Assembly: GCF_023015805.1 (NCBI RefSeq) | Contig: NZ_JALKBA010000006.1 | Coordinates: 1-64,000, forward strand | Length of the DNA: 64,000 nt | Reading direction: 5' to 3' | Origin: Cellulophaga sp. F20128 | GTDB lineage: Bacteria; Bacteroidota; Bacteroidia; Flavobacteriales; Flavobacteriaceae | In this document: positions 1 through 9,062 of the stretch, piece after piece | Position numbering within the stretch: the first letter of the stretch is position 1 | Layout of the letters: every line of letters begins with the position of its first letter | The notes under the pieces: generated by a model | The model's database searches: none | What the model was told of the DNA's origin: nothing | The model's input: only the letters and a program-made list of their open reading frames with translations | Program-made: the position numbers and the translations under genes

Positions 1-269
1 AAAATAGGCTTGGCCTCTGCTAAATTATACAAATGCTTTTTATAGACCTCCTTATGCTTTTTAAAGTCCACCTCCTTGGTTTCCCAATGTTGGGCTACAA
101 ATTCCAATTCGAAATCTGTCAGCATAGCACAGATTTCTTTCTTTCTGAATTTGTCTAGAGGAAGATCTATTTCTACCCCATCATAACCAGCTTCTTTTAC
201 CTTTTTTAAAAAAACGGGCCAAGGCATCTCAGCACTCCCCCATCTAGGGTATATAAACTTTAGTTCCAT
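1..269 (-). CDS. Sugar phosphate isomerase/epimerase-like TIM-barrel protein (partial)
   Basis: Only the N-terminal 89 codons lie in the window; the rest runs off the left edge. The protein begins MELKFIYPRWGSAEMPW and continues with EAGYDGVEIDLP, which is the first beta-alpha unit of the xylose-isomerase-like (AP endonuclease 2) TIM barrel found in sugar isomerases and epimerases. There is no signal peptide, so a cytoplasmic enzyme is expected. It lies downstream of the SusCD genes on the same strand, behind a terminator-like hairpin, so it may be a separately tuned member of the same carbohydrate locus. The substrate cannot be told from this fragment. Confidence 0.7.
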   Translation of the reverse strand, partial: MELKFIYPRWGSAEMPWPVFLKKVKEAGYDGVEIDLPLDKFRKKEICAMLTDFELEFVAQHWETKEVDFKKHKEVYKKHLYNLAEAKPI

Positions 270-317
270 ACTATTATTCCTTTTTTTAATCTAAAAACCA
301 TAAAACGAGTAAGAGGA

Positions 318-370
318 AAAACCTCGCAACTCAAAAAACTAACTAAACTAACTCTTTGAAGCGAGGTTTT
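318..370 (-). terminator. Terminator-like hairpin downstream of susD
   Basis: AAAACCTCGC and GCGAGGTTTT form a perfect 10-bp stem around a 33-base loop. Read on the minus strand the second arm runs into TTTTT, so it can end the SusCD transcript. The long loop is unusual for an intrinsic terminator; the A/T complement would also work in the other direction, but no plus-strand gene needs it. Confidence 0.6.
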
Positions 371-388
371 ACTTATGTTATTAAATTA

Positions 389-1921
389 TTACCATCCAGA
401 ATGAGGTATTAATTTGGGGTTATTAATTTGTTCAAAATCTGGATAAGGCCATGTATAATCTCTAGGTGCTGTAAACGATCTAACATCTAATGGAATAATT
501 CCTACTGCCGGTTGGTTCATTGTTGTTTCCAACAATCTCCACCTGTGGTAATCGTAATAAAGAATACCTTCTGCAGCTAATTCAATAATTCTTTCACGTC
601 GGACAATTTCTCGAAACGTATCTTTTGTTAAGCCAGCAAGAGCAATTGGCGGCACCACTATATCTGCACCTCCAATACCAGCACCTTGACCACCCCTAGT
701 TCTTAAATCATTAATAATGTCTAACAATTCTTGAGATGGGCCATTAACCTCATTCAAAGCTTCAACATAGTTTAAGTGTACTTCTCCTAGTCTAAAAACA
801 ATAAAATCGTTATGACTTCTTTGTTCTGTTGTTTCTGCAGGGTTAATAAACTTTCTCAAGTTTAACCAAGTACCATTATTTACAAACATTGCGCCCTCGT
901 AATCAACATCCTCATTCCAATCAAAAATAGTTTGATTTAAACGTGGGTCTCTATCCACAAAGGGGGTAGCTGGATTGTATAAAGGACTAGTTGAAATATC
1001 TTCTCCGTTAATGTCTGGGTATTTTTCAACTAGCGCCATCGTAGGTGTAATAGTAGACCAAGATGCATGAAAACTTATGGGTGATAACCATTGGTTTAGG
1101 GCATGATAACGTCCTTCCAAATCAGCATTAACTCTAGCCAATATTATTTCATTGCTACCGTCTCCTTCAGGTCTAAATAATTCGGTATAGTTATTATGTA
1201 AACTAAAACCGCCTCCCATTATTTGTGAAGCTATATTTGCGCTTTCTGATAATAAGGTGTTATCTTCCGCTAAAGTTCCTTCATATAACAAAATTCTAGA
1301 TTTTAGAGCCATAGCAGCCCATTTGGTAATTCTACCATATTCAGGCGTATAATCTGCAGCAGATAATTCTGTAATTGCCAAATCCAAATCGGTTAAGACA
1401 GCACTCAAGGCTTGGGCTCGAGTACTAGGCTCTACTTGACCTTCGTTAACTTCTAAGACAGTAGTTACCACTGGAATAGGACCAAATTGATATAGTAATT
1501 TATAATGGGCCCAAGCTCTAAAAAAACGAACTTGCCCTTTGTACTTAGCTTGTTCTGATTTAGTTAAAGGTGCTTTATCAATATTTTGTAAAAACCAGTT
1601 GGCGTCTCTAATTGTCCCATATTGCCCCGTCCATAAATCATTAACAAGGCCAGTTCCAGCGCTAAGCCCACCTGTAGCAATTGATGAAGTACCATATTGG
1701 CTAAACATGATGTCTGTTAAAGCATCCCATTCAATCTGCCCTACATTATTCAATGAACCATAAAGCGCATTTGCAGCTTGAGAAACATCACTCTCGCTAG
1801 TCCAAAAAGCATCTTCTGATAAAGCCGTAACAGGTAGTTTAGTAATGTCTTCCTCTGAACAACTTTGAAAGATGCCAAAAGAAACAATTAGTAAGCATAT
1901 AATTTTTATATAAATTTTCAT
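389..1921 (-). CDS. SusD/RagB family nutrient-binding outer membrane lipoprotein
   Basis: 510 residues. SusD proteins are surface lipoproteins that bind glycan or other nutrients and act as a lid on the partner SusC channel. The N-terminus is a lipoprotein signal with the lipobox Cys at residue 21 followed by SEED, an acidic stretch that fits the surface-export signal of Bacteroidota lipoproteins. The N-terminal TPR-like SusD domain (about 30-210) carries the usual RAWAHYKLLYQFGPIP motif, and the C-terminal RagB/SusD domain ends with the typical WPYPDFEQINNPKLIP block. Length is normal. It starts 12 bases after the SusC gene stops, so the two are one transcript with SusC first. Ligand specificity cannot be read from the sequence; the neighbouring gal genes suggest a galactose-containing glycan (inference). 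Confidence 0.95.
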   Translation of the reverse strand: MKIYIKIICLLIVSFGIFQSCSEEDITKLPVTALSEDAFWTSESDVSQAANALYGSLNNVGQIEWDALTDIMFSQYGTSSIATGGLSAGTGLVNDLWTGQYGTIRDANWFLQNIDKAPLTKSEQAKYKGQVRFFRAWAHYKLLYQFGPIPVVTTVLEVNEGQVEPSTRAQALSAVLTDLDLAITELSAADYTPEYGRITKWAAMALKSRILLYEGTLAEDNTLLSESANIASQIMGGGFSLHNNYTELFRPEGDGSNEIILARVNADLEGRYHALNQWLSPISFHASWSTITPTMALVEKYPDINGEDISTSPLYNPATPFVDRDPRLNQTIFDWNEDVDYEGAMFVNNGTWLNLRKFINPAETTEQRSHNDFIVFRLGEVHLNYVEALNEVNGPSQELLDIINDLRTRGGQGAGIGGADIVVPPIALAGLTKDTFREIVRRERIIELAAEGILYYDYHRWRLLETTMNQPAVGIIPLDVRSFTAPRDYTWPYPDFEQINNPKLIPHSGW

Positions 1922-1933
1922 AGTATTATTTTT

Positions 1934-4900
1934 TTAAAAGTTAATATTTACACCCAACGAAAATGTCTTCACAGGTGGAATATCTAAACCTTGAGATTCT
2001 GGATCAAAACCAGGTCTAAAATCGGACCAAGTCAATAAATTTGTGCCAGCAAAATAGATTCTTGCTTTATTAATGTAATTATTCTCTTTAATAGGAATAG
2101 TATATCCTAATTGTAAATTCTTTAATCTTAAATAAGATGAATTAAATGTCCAAAAGCTAGAGGTAGTACTAAAGTTCTGGTTATATGTTTGTTGTCCAAA
2201 AAGAAACAACCTTGGATAGGATCCATCTACATTATCAGCACTCCAAGCATCACCAGCTTCTTCCGGAATCCAACTAAAATTACCAAATAAATCGTTAATT
2301 TTATGTTCCCTAGACTTACCTGTTCCTTGGAAGAACATTTGGAAATCAAAATTTTTCCAATTCGCATTTAAGTTCATACCATATGTAATTTTAGGAATGG
2401 TTTCTGCAATTGCAATTCTATCCTCAAAATCTAACTTATTATCACCATTTTGATCTATATACTTAATGTCTCCCATTGCGGTAGACCCACTAATTCCCGA
2501 TGTTATTGCTGCTTTATAAGCATCCACCTCTGTTTGCGATGTTAACAACCCATCTGCTTGATAACCATACACCGTTCCTAGCGCATCACCAACTCTGTAA
2601 GAGGTATTAAACTCAGAGAAAGCATCAGTTAATTCAGTAATCTCATTTTTGTTATAGGTACCATTAAATGAAACACCATAATTTAAACCATTGGAAAGTG
2701 TATTACGATGGCTTATAACCAATTCTACACCATTATTTTTAACAGAACCTGCATTTATTGCCGGCCCAGATCTATAAGTTCCTACCGTTCCAGGAACTGG
2801 ACTTCCTAATAATATATCGTCAGTATTTTTAATATAATAATCTAATGATCCAGCAATAATTCCATTGTCTACTGAGAAATCTACACCAAAATTCGTAGTA
2901 GTAGTAGTTTCCCACTTCAAATTTCTAAATGGTATTCCTCCTTCTGATGCGGTTGAACCAACAATATCTCCGGCACCGAAATAATAGGAGCCAAACGAAA
3001 TATTTGAAAAATAGCTACCATTTACTCTGTTGTTACCAATCTGCCCAATAGAGGCTCTAAATTTAAGATTATCTATAGCGTTTGAAGTAAAGAAGTCTTC
3101 TTTACTTATCATCCATGCTGCAGAGGCAGAAGGGAAAAATCCATATCTTGTCTCAGGTGCAAAATTAGATGAACCATCATATCTAGCCGAAAGCTCAAGA
3201 AAGTACTTTTCATCAAAATCGTAGTTAAACCTACCTAAAGCAGATTGCAATGCACTTTCACCAGTATTACTACCTAAACCAGTGATATCATCATTGTCAC
3301 CAGAATTTGGAGCACTCAATTCTGTTAATAAATTATCAAATTGAAAATTTCTTCTTGATCCTGAAATCCATGAATCTTTATTAAACTGTACATCCCAACC
3401 TGCCAAGACACTTAAGTTATGTATTCCGAAGGTTTTATCATATGTTAATAAAGTTTGAGCATTGTACTGATTGTTATCGCTCCATGTTTGACTTTGGCTG
3501 TTCACATCTGACACCCATGGTGCACCACCTGTTGTAGAACCTTTGAATGTACTTGATACACCCCTGCTTGTATTAGAGATTAGTGAATAACGACCAATAG
3601 CCTTTAAGCCGTTAATAATTTCCCATGTAAGACTCGTATTTGCTGTAAATGTTTTCGTTTTAGTATTTGAGGTTCCTGCTTCTAATTCCCATAAAGGATT
3701 CCAAAATCCTCTTGCGTATGTCCCCGAATTTGCAAAATGATTATATTTTGCTCCTGGTTCTAAACTCTCTCGAACCCCTGCCCACGGAGCAATAACATTC
3801 ATATGGTTATAAATGGCATCTATACTTAAGCTAGGAGAAGTATTATTTGTAATGTTGTAACTTAAATTTACACCTAAATCAATATTATCTCTTAATTCAG
3901 TTTTTAAATTAGTTCTTAAATTATATTGTTTTCTATCTATACCCGTTTTCATTATTCCATCAGATGCTCTGTGCCCTAAAGAGAAATAATATGAAGTCTT
4001 TTCACCTCCAGCAGTTGCACTTAAAAAATAACGATTAGTTACTTCTGTTTTAAGTATTTCATCTTGCCAATTGGTATTGGCATAGTTTGGATCATATGCA
4101 CCACTAAACTTAGCAATATCTGCAGCAGTAAAAGCAGGATTACCATTTGAATTAATGGACGCTACATTCATAATATCTGCTGAATCTAAGGAGTTTGCTC
4201 CTTTTTGTACAGTTGTTAATTCTCCCCAGCTCGTAAATGTTTCAAAGTTAAAAGTTGCCTTTTTGTTAGCACCAGATTTAGTAGTTACCAAAATGACACC
4301 TGCTGCTGCTCTAGCCCCATAAATAGCAGAAGCCGCACCACCTTTCAAAACTGAAACTGCCTCAATATCATTGGGGTCTACTTTTAATAAGTCTTGCGGT
4401 ATACCATCAACAATATATAAAGGACTATTATTTCCAATAGTTGTAGCACCTCTAACCAATACAGACAAGCCTTTGTTATACCCAGCATCTCTTATAAATA
4501 AACCAGGAACTCTTCCTTGAAGAGCAGATGCAATATTTTGGGTAGTAACATTGCCAAGTTCCTCTATATTTACAGATGATACTGCTGTTGTAACACTTGT
4601 TAATTTTTTAGTACCATAACCAACTAGCACTACTTCATCTAATGCGTTGGTATTTTCTATTAATTGAATTTTAATACTTGTTTTATTATTAACTACAATT
4701 TCTTGGGTCACATACCCAACATAGGATACAATAAGAGTTGAATTTCCAGTTCTTGTTTCCAAAGAAAACCTTCCATCAAAATCGGTTTGTGTACCATTAG
4801 AGGTGCCTTTTTCGATTATACTTGCCCCTAGCAAGGGAGTTCCGTTTTCGGTAGTAACAGTCCCTTGAAGAGCAAATTGCATATAAATATTTCTCTCATT

Positions 4901-5038
4901 ATCTATATGTGTTCTATTAAAGACATTAGCAGATACAATTGAGCTTGATATAAAGAGGAAGCAAAATTTTATTAAAAGTAAATATTTTTTATTGTCATTT
5001 ATTGGTTTTAAATAAATGGAATTGGTTATTTTTTTCAT
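1934..5038 (-). CDS. SusC/RagA family TonB-linked outer membrane transporter
   Basis: 1034 residues, normal for the family. It forms the TonB-dependent outer-membrane pore that imports oligosaccharide captured by the SusD partner. Visible in order: an N-terminal membrane-spanning signal region (about 15-40), a carboxypeptidase-regulatory-like domain (about 57-130, LLGASIIEKGTSNGT, DFDGRFSL), the link NALDEVVLVGYGT, a plug domain with LYIVDGIPQDLL and the family-typical AIYGARAAAGVILVTTK, then the beta-barrel ending in the aromatic C-terminus SLGVNINF. The ATG chosen gives a long basic N-region; an internal ATG (MQFALQG) would delete the signal, so it is rejected. The leader upstream contains two consecutive hairpins. 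SusD follows 12 bases downstream. Confidence 0.96.
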   Translation of the reverse strand: MKKITNSIYLKPINDNKKYLLLIKFCFLFISSSIVSANVFNRTHIDNERNIYMQFALQGTVTTENGTPLLGASIIEKGTSNGTQTDFDGRFSLETRTGNSTLIVSYVGYVTQEIVVNNKTSIKIQLIENTNALDEVVLVGYGTKKLTSVTTAVSSVNIEELGNVTTQNIASALQGRVPGLFIRDAGYNKGLSVLVRGATTIGNNSPLYIVDGIPQDLLKVDPNDIEAVSVLKGGAASAIYGARAAAGVILVTTKSGANKKATFNFETFTSWGELTTVQKGANSLDSADIMNVASINSNGNPAFTAADIAKFSGAYDPNYANTNWQDEILKTEVTNRYFLSATAGGEKTSYYFSLGHRASDGIMKTGIDRKQYNLRTNLKTELRDNIDLGVNLSYNITNNTSPSLSIDAIYNHMNVIAPWAGVRESLEPGAKYNHFANSGTYARGFWNPLWELEAGTSNTKTKTFTANTSLTWEIINGLKAIGRYSLISNTSRGVSSTFKGSTTGGAPWVSDVNSQSQTWSDNNQYNAQTLLTYDKTFGIHNLSVLAGWDVQFNKDSWISGSRRNFQFDNLLTELSAPNSGDNDDITGLGSNTGESALQSALGRFNYDFDEKYFLELSARYDGSSNFAPETRYGFFPSASAAWMISKEDFFTSNAIDNLKFRASIGQIGNNRVNGSYFSNISFGSYYFGAGDIVGSTASEGGIPFRNLKWETTTTTNFGVDFSVDNGIIAGSLDYYIKNTDDILLGSPVPGTVGTYRSGPAINAGSVKNNGVELVISHRNTLSNGLNYGVSFNGTYNKNEITELTDAFSEFNTSYRVGDALGTVYGYQADGLLTSQTEVDAYKAAITSGISGSTAMGDIKYIDQNGDNKLDFEDRIAIAETIPKITYGMNLNANWKNFDFQMFFQGTGKSREHKINDLFGNFSWIPEEAGDAWSADNVDGSYPRLFLFGQQTYNQNFSTTSSFWTFNSSYLRLKNLQLGYTIPIKENNYINKARIYFAGTNLLTWSDFRPGFDPESQGLDIPPVKTFSLGVNINF

Positions 5039-5074
5039 AATTTTAAATGAATTAATTTTAGTTCAATATATTAC

Positions 5075-5124
5075 CCTAGTTTTCTAGGTATTAGGGAAAT
5101 GTTAGTGCATTTCCCTAATTTTTT
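5075..5124. promoter_or_regulatory. Two consecutive hairpins in the susC leader
   Basis: CCTAG-TTTT-CTAGG (5075-5088) is followed after two bases by TTAGGGAAATG-TTAGTG-CATTTCCCTAA (5091-5118), an 11-bp perfect stem. A run of six T follows on the plus strand, so it looks like a terminator reading rightwards, although both flanking genes read leftwards. On the minus strand it lies between the PhyH-like gene and susC and may act as an mRNA processing or attenuation structure. Confidence 0.5.
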
Positions 5125-5170
5125 CATTAACTTATTTTCATTGGCACATTTGTTTAGCTATTATAGATTT

Positions 5171-5899
5171 CTATTTATTCCTTTGTTTTCTTTCCCCGGT
5201 ATGATCTACTCCTTGCTCTCGTTCATAAGCTATCATCGCTTTGGGTCTAAAATTTAAGATCAAAGCCCTGCGTTGTGTTTCTGTACTATTCCCTTGACTA
5301 AAATGCAAGGTAAAACCATCATGAAATGTACAGCCACCAGGATGGAGCGGAACACTTTGCGCCGTACTAGTTTCCGTTTCACAATACAATGCCCCACCGT
5401 TTGGAAGGTTTTTATGAGGAAGAACCTGTTGGTCTTCCCTAGAAATAAACCACATACATCCATTTTCCTCAAAAACTTCATCTAGGGCTATCCAACAACT
5501 TACCGATCGCTTATCGGGCATTGCTATCCAATAGGCCGCATCTTGGTGCCATGGGGTTGCGGTATTATTCTTTGGTGCCTTATTGATCATCATGTCGAAA
5601 TCTAGTTCCATATCTTCCCCTAAAAGCTCCTTTGCCCATCTTTCTACTTTTTGGTAAGCACTATTATGTAGCAATTCTGGAACTATACTACTGGGTCGCA
5701 TTATTTGTGTAATGCGTTCCTCCTTTTTATTTGTTTGGGTATCTACACCAGCCAAATCGCTACGTAAATGAGCAGTATTTACCTTATCCTGCAAAAGTGT
5801 ATCGTAAATAGTGCGTAGCGCACCAACTTCATCCATGGACAGTAGGGCTCCTACTTTTAAATATCCATCTTGTTTAAATCTTAATTGACTGTTATCCAT
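5171..5899 (-). CDS. Phytanoyl-CoA dioxygenase (PhyH) family Fe(II)/2-oxoglutarate oxygenase
   Basis: 242 residues, no signal peptide, cytoplasmic. The family hydroxylates diverse small molecules using Fe(II), O2 and 2-oxoglutarate. Ligands are visible: HQD at 118-120 (His118 and Asp120), the distal iron His at about 199 in TLHFSQGN, and the 2-oxoglutarate Arg at about 211 in QRRALILNFRP. It is transcribed divergently from the AraC regulator with 88 bases between them, which suggests local control by that regulator. The gene reads toward susC and could be co-transcribed with it, although two hairpins intervene. Substrate unknown; in carbohydrate loci such oxygenases may act on modified sugars or lipids (inference). 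Confidence 0.85.
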   Translation of the reverse strand: MDNSQLRFKQDGYLKVGALLSMDEVGALRTIYDTLLQDKVNTAHLRSDLAGVDTQTNKKEERITQIMRPSSIVPELLHNSAYQKVERWAKELLGEDMELDFDMMINKAPKNNTATPWHQDAAYWIAMPDKRSVSCWIALDEVFEENGCMWFISREDQQVLPHKNLPNGGALYCETETSTAQSVPLHPGGCTFHDGFTLHFSQGNSTETQRRALILNFRPKAMIAYEREQGVDHTGERKQRNK

Positions 5900-5987
5900 T
5901 GAAACATTTTATAGTTTTCAAATTTGCTGTTATTTTAATTAAAAGTCTATCGTTTTTGTATTATATTACTTTTTTATACATTTTACT

Positions 5988-6851
5988 ATGGAAACTTCAA
6001 CACAAGAAAGAAAGGTTTTTAATCTTCAGGAATACGGGATAAGAAGAGGTTTATCCTTTGGTCACTACAAATATAAAGAGGTGAAACCTGGCCTTGATAG
6101 TCACCGTCATGAAGAGACTTTGGAAATTTGTTTTTGTATGAAAGGACAACAGCATTATAAGGTTGGTGGTCAATTATATGAATTAAATGGGAACGATATT
6201 TTTGTAGTGCCGCCAGATACCATGCACAGCACCGGAGAGTTTCCAGAAGATAAAGGAGAATTATTTTGGATTCAAATACTATTGAACAATTCTACAGGCA
6301 AACTTTGTAATTTGCCAAAAAAACATTCCGATTATCTCCTTGAAGCATTACAAAAAAAATCAGCTGTAATTTTTAATGGAGCGTTTCAACTTAAATTTAT
6401 TTTAGAAAAATTAGTTAGCCATTTTGAAAAATGGGATTCTATCTATTCCGAAATTATGGCAGATCAATTAATAAAACAATTACTATTGGAAACGGTTATG
6501 CTTTCCAAAAAGCCACAACAAACAGCGCCTACCATAAAATTAAATCAACTGGACAACTATATACAGCAAAACTTGCATCGGATTATTTATGTTGATGAAA
6601 TGGCAAATTTGTCGGGAATGTCTACAGGATATTTTAAAGCGTGGTTTAAGTTACAAACCGGTATGCCACCTAAGGAATATATTAATAGGTCTAAGATAGA
6701 ACAAGGTAAAATAGATTTACTAAAAAATAGGGCCGTTACCAAAGTGGCTTTTGATCTTGGGTTTAGTTCATCTCAATATTTTGCGACTACCTTTAAAAAA
6801 TTTACGGGGTATACGCCTAAAACCTATTGTCGTTTGCAAATGGAATATTAA
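5988..6851 (+). CDS. AraC family transcriptional regulator
   Basis: 287 residues. The N-terminal half is a cupin-type sensor domain (about 25-110, DSHRHEETLEICFCMKG and FVVPPDTMHSTGE), the C-terminal half a double helix-turn-helix AraC DNA-binding domain (about 185-285: YVDEMANLSGMSTGYFKAWF for the first helix-turn-helix, VAFDLGFSSSQYFATTFKKFTGYTP for the second). This arrangement is typical of sugar-responsive regulators. It is divergent from the PhyH-like oxygenase and is the only regulator near the SusCD pair, so it probably controls one or both. The inducer is not known. A terminator-like hairpin follows at 6974-6996. Confidence 0.93.
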   Translation: METSTQERKVFNLQEYGIRRGLSFGHYKYKEVKPGLDSHRHEETLEICFCMKGQQHYKVGGQLYELNGNDIFVVPPDTMHSTGEFPEDKGELFWIQILLNNSTGKLCNLPKKHSDYLLEALQKKSAVIFNGAFQLKFILEKLVSHFEKWDSIYSEIMADQLIKQLLLETVMLSKKPQQTAPTIKLNQLDNYIQQNLHRIIYVDEMANLSGMSTGYFKAWFKLQTGMPPKEYINRSKIEQGKIDLLKNRAVTKVAFDLGFSSSQYFATTFKKFTGYTPKTYCRLQMEY

Positions 6852-6973
6852 TAGTATCTAAAAATTAAAGGTCTTTATTTTAAATTTCATTGACTACTAC
6901 TTCAGTTAAATACATTGCTATTCAAATTGATTAATAAGTCTTTAGAAATAAATTCTAATTCAGTAATTTTAAG

Positions 6974-6996
6974 AACTAGGCTTCGTTTAGTTTTTT
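6974..6996 (+). terminator. Terminator of the AraC regulator gene
   Basis: AACTA and TAGTT close a stem (extended by G-T pairs and one C-G pair) over a short loop, followed immediately by six T on the plus strand. It sits between the convergent AraC gene and the first endonuclease/exonuclease/phosphatase-fold gene. Confidence 0.5.
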
Positions 6997-7000
6997 AAAT

Positions 7001-7897
7001 CTATCTTTCAAATTCTGCCAAGACCGGATAATGGTCTGATAAATAATAGGTTTCTTCTGTGTTTAAGACTTTAGCATTTACACACTTTTTTGCTAAAAAA
7101 GGAGAACTTAAAATATAGTCTATTCGTGTAGAATTTTTATGGGGTCCTTTTCCTTTTTCTTCTGCAAAAACCTGGGTTGGACAACTTAACCTATCTTCCC
7201 ATGTAACCGTAAACTTTTGAGTAACATCAATTAGAGGAATCCCTAAAAGAGAACCAATTACACCGTATTCTAACTCGTCATTTAGTAAGTTCTGAACGTG
7301 ATCGTGTTCTTTTTCAGAAGCTCTCAGATCATCTAAAAGCCACGTTTTATCTTTATACAAATGGGCATCAAAAGGTGACAAGGCATTAAAATCGCCTAAA
7401 ACCAAATATTTGTTTTGTTCTTTAGAAACTTCGGCTAATTTGTCTGCTACAATTTTTGCTTCACTTTGCCTTTTTTGATGGCTAAATGGTGAAAAATGAA
7501 TCACAAAAATATCAATACCATCAACTTTACAATGCAATGCTCCGTGATGCATCCCTTCCAATATTTTTTCTTTTACTTCTATGGGCTTTTTGGATGTAAT
7601 GCCCACTGGATAACCAGAGGTTTTAAGAATTTCCGCATAATTATGTCCCCATTTTTTAGCATCTGCTAGCAATTTTTCTTGCGTATAACCACACAATTCC
7701 TGTAAAGCAAATACATCTGGTTTTTGAAAATTTACCCACGCTATAAATTGACTTTTACGATCCATATCTTTACCCCAATCAAAACCATTCCAAATGTTAT
7801 AACTAATCACTTTTAAGGGTTGCTTTTCTTGTGCGCTAATCCAGTGGTTATTCAAAAAGGAAATGAACAATATTGCACTTAAAATTACTTTTTTCAT
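7001..7897 (-). CDS. Endonuclease/exonuclease/phosphatase (DNase I-like fold) secreted protein
   Basis: 298 residues with an N-terminal signal peptide (about 1-22, ending SAQEK). Family features in order: VISYNIWNGFDWG, the metal-binding Glu in ALQELCGY, VLGDFNALS with the catalytic Asp/Asn, and the terminal SDHYPVLAEF with the Asp-His pair. This fold covers nucleases, sphingomyelinases and inositol-phosphate phosphatases; the sequence does not settle the substrate. The gene follows a longer paralogue by 9 bases on the same strand, so the two form an operon. Because it is exported, a periplasmic or secreted phosphodiesterase or phosphatase is likely. Confidence 0.87.
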   Translation of the reverse strand: MKKVILSAILFISFLNNHWISAQEKQPLKVISYNIWNGFDWGKDMDRKSQFIAWVNFQKPDVFALQELCGYTQEKLLADAKKWGHNYAEILKTSGYPVGITSKKPIEVKEKILEGMHHGALHCKVDGIDIFVIHFSPFSHQKRQSEAKIVADKLAEVSKEQNKYLVLGDFNALSPFDAHLYKDKTWLLDDLRASEKEHDHVQNLLNDELEYGVIGSLLGIPLIDVTQKFTVTWEDRLSCPTQVFAEEKGKGPHKNSTRIDYILSSPFLAKKCVNAKVLNTEETYYLSDHYPVLAEFER

Positions 7898-7906
7898 TGG
7901 TCTCTT

Positions 7907-8971
7907 TTATTTTTTTAACTTTAAATTGAATTGATTTCCGTTCAATTTGAAAGTCGTTAATACTGCACCATGATCCGATGGAAATTCAGGAAAACTTCTA
8001 TTTAAATTGGCTTTGTGATGCATAATAGTTTTTGAATTTATAGGTATTATACTTTTTCCTATACTGTAAATAAAATCAATTCTGGCAAAAGGGTTTCGGT
8101 ATTCCGGTTCAGGATGTGTTGCTGTTGTAATAGGAACAAAGCCCATACCTGATTCATAGGTGTATTCTAGCCCTACTGTGGTCCACGTATACCCTAAAGT
8201 TTCTTTGGTTATTTGAGTGTTCGTTGCCCTATAAGTATCCGTAAAACCTGCATTGGCCATTGCTATAGCAGTTTTGTTTGCTAACAGTCTATCAAAATTC
8301 AATCCATCCTTTTTTGTCTCCTTGGTAAAATCTAAATGAGAAACACAGTTAAAATCTCCTGCAACGATTACTGGTATTTGATCTCTATTCGCAAAATCTT
8401 TTTTAAAATCTTTATGTTGAAGCAGTTGCTGAATATGCTCATAACGATTTTCATCTCCGTTATTAAATGCTGCATCAGAAAGATTTTCATCTTTGATCGC
8501 TACAATATGTCTACCACCACTGGTGAGCCATATATTATAAACTCGTACTTTTTGATTACTCGGTAAAATAGCAGTAGCAACAATAAAAGAAAAAGGAGAT
8601 AAGCCTTCTATATTACCAAAATTCTCTAAGGGATATCTGCTAAAAATAGTTAGGTTGGCATCAGGTGAAGGCGTATAATAGTAGTAATTTAATGCCTCTG
8701 AAATTGCTTTTGCAGAACCATAAGTCTCAGTCATTGTTATAATATCGGCTTTACTATCCTTAATAATGTCTATTACTCTTTGTCTGGCTGTTTTACCTGC
8801 TATTGTGTAGCGTGGTTCCAAATTAAGCTTCCCCCAAATGTTCCATGTCATTACTTTTAATGTAGCCAGATCATTGGTCTCTTGTGCCGTAGATGTACTT
8901 TTACAACCTAAAATCAATACTAAAATTAAGAGCGCCGTTATTGGGGTTGTATATGTGAATCTTTTTTTCAT
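7907..8971 (-). CDS. Endonuclease/exonuclease/phosphatase-fold lipoprotein
   Basis: 354 residues. The signal ends LVLILGC, with lipidation at about Cys23, so it is membrane-anchored outside the cytoplasm. DNase I-like motifs are KVMTWNIWGK, TMTETYG (metal-binding Glu), VIVAGDFNCVSH and FPSDHGAVLTTF. It is a paralogue of the protein encoded 9 bases downstream but clearly diverged, so the duplication is old or the two were acquired separately. Its position among glycan genes suggests removal of a phosphate or phosphodiester from an extracellular substrate, but that is inference. A possible -7 box TAAGTTTG lies at 9009-9016. Confidence 0.87.
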   Translation of the reverse strand: MKKRFTYTTPITALLILVLILGCKSTSTAQETNDLATLKVMTWNIWGKLNLEPRYTIAGKTARQRVIDIIKDSKADIITMTETYGSAKAISEALNYYYYTPSPDANLTIFSRYPLENFGNIEGLSPFSFIVATAILPSNQKVRVYNIWLTSGGRHIVAIKDENLSDAAFNNGDENRYEHIQQLLQHKDFKKDFANRDQIPVIVAGDFNCVSHLDFTKETKKDGLNFDRLLANKTAIAMANAGFTDTYRATNTQITKETLGYTWTTVGLEYTYESGMGFVPITTATHPEPEYRNPFARIDFIYSIGKSIIPINSKTIMHHKANLNRSFPEFPSDHGAVLTTFKLNGNQFNLKLKK

Positions 8972-9008
8972 TTATTTTATATAAAAACGATAACATATAC
9001 CGCTTGAC

Positions 9009-9016
9009 CAAACTTA
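9009..9016 (-). promoter_or_regulatory. Possible -7 promoter box for the two phosphatase-fold genes
   Basis: TAAGTTTG on the minus strand matches the Bacteroidota -7 consensus TAnnTTTG. It is 37 bases before the start at 8971. No TTG is found at the proper distance upstream, so support is partial. Confidence 0.35.
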
Positions 9017-9062
9017 AGTTATTGGGTGAATTTTCAGCGTTTTCTTTTACTGTTTTAAAACC

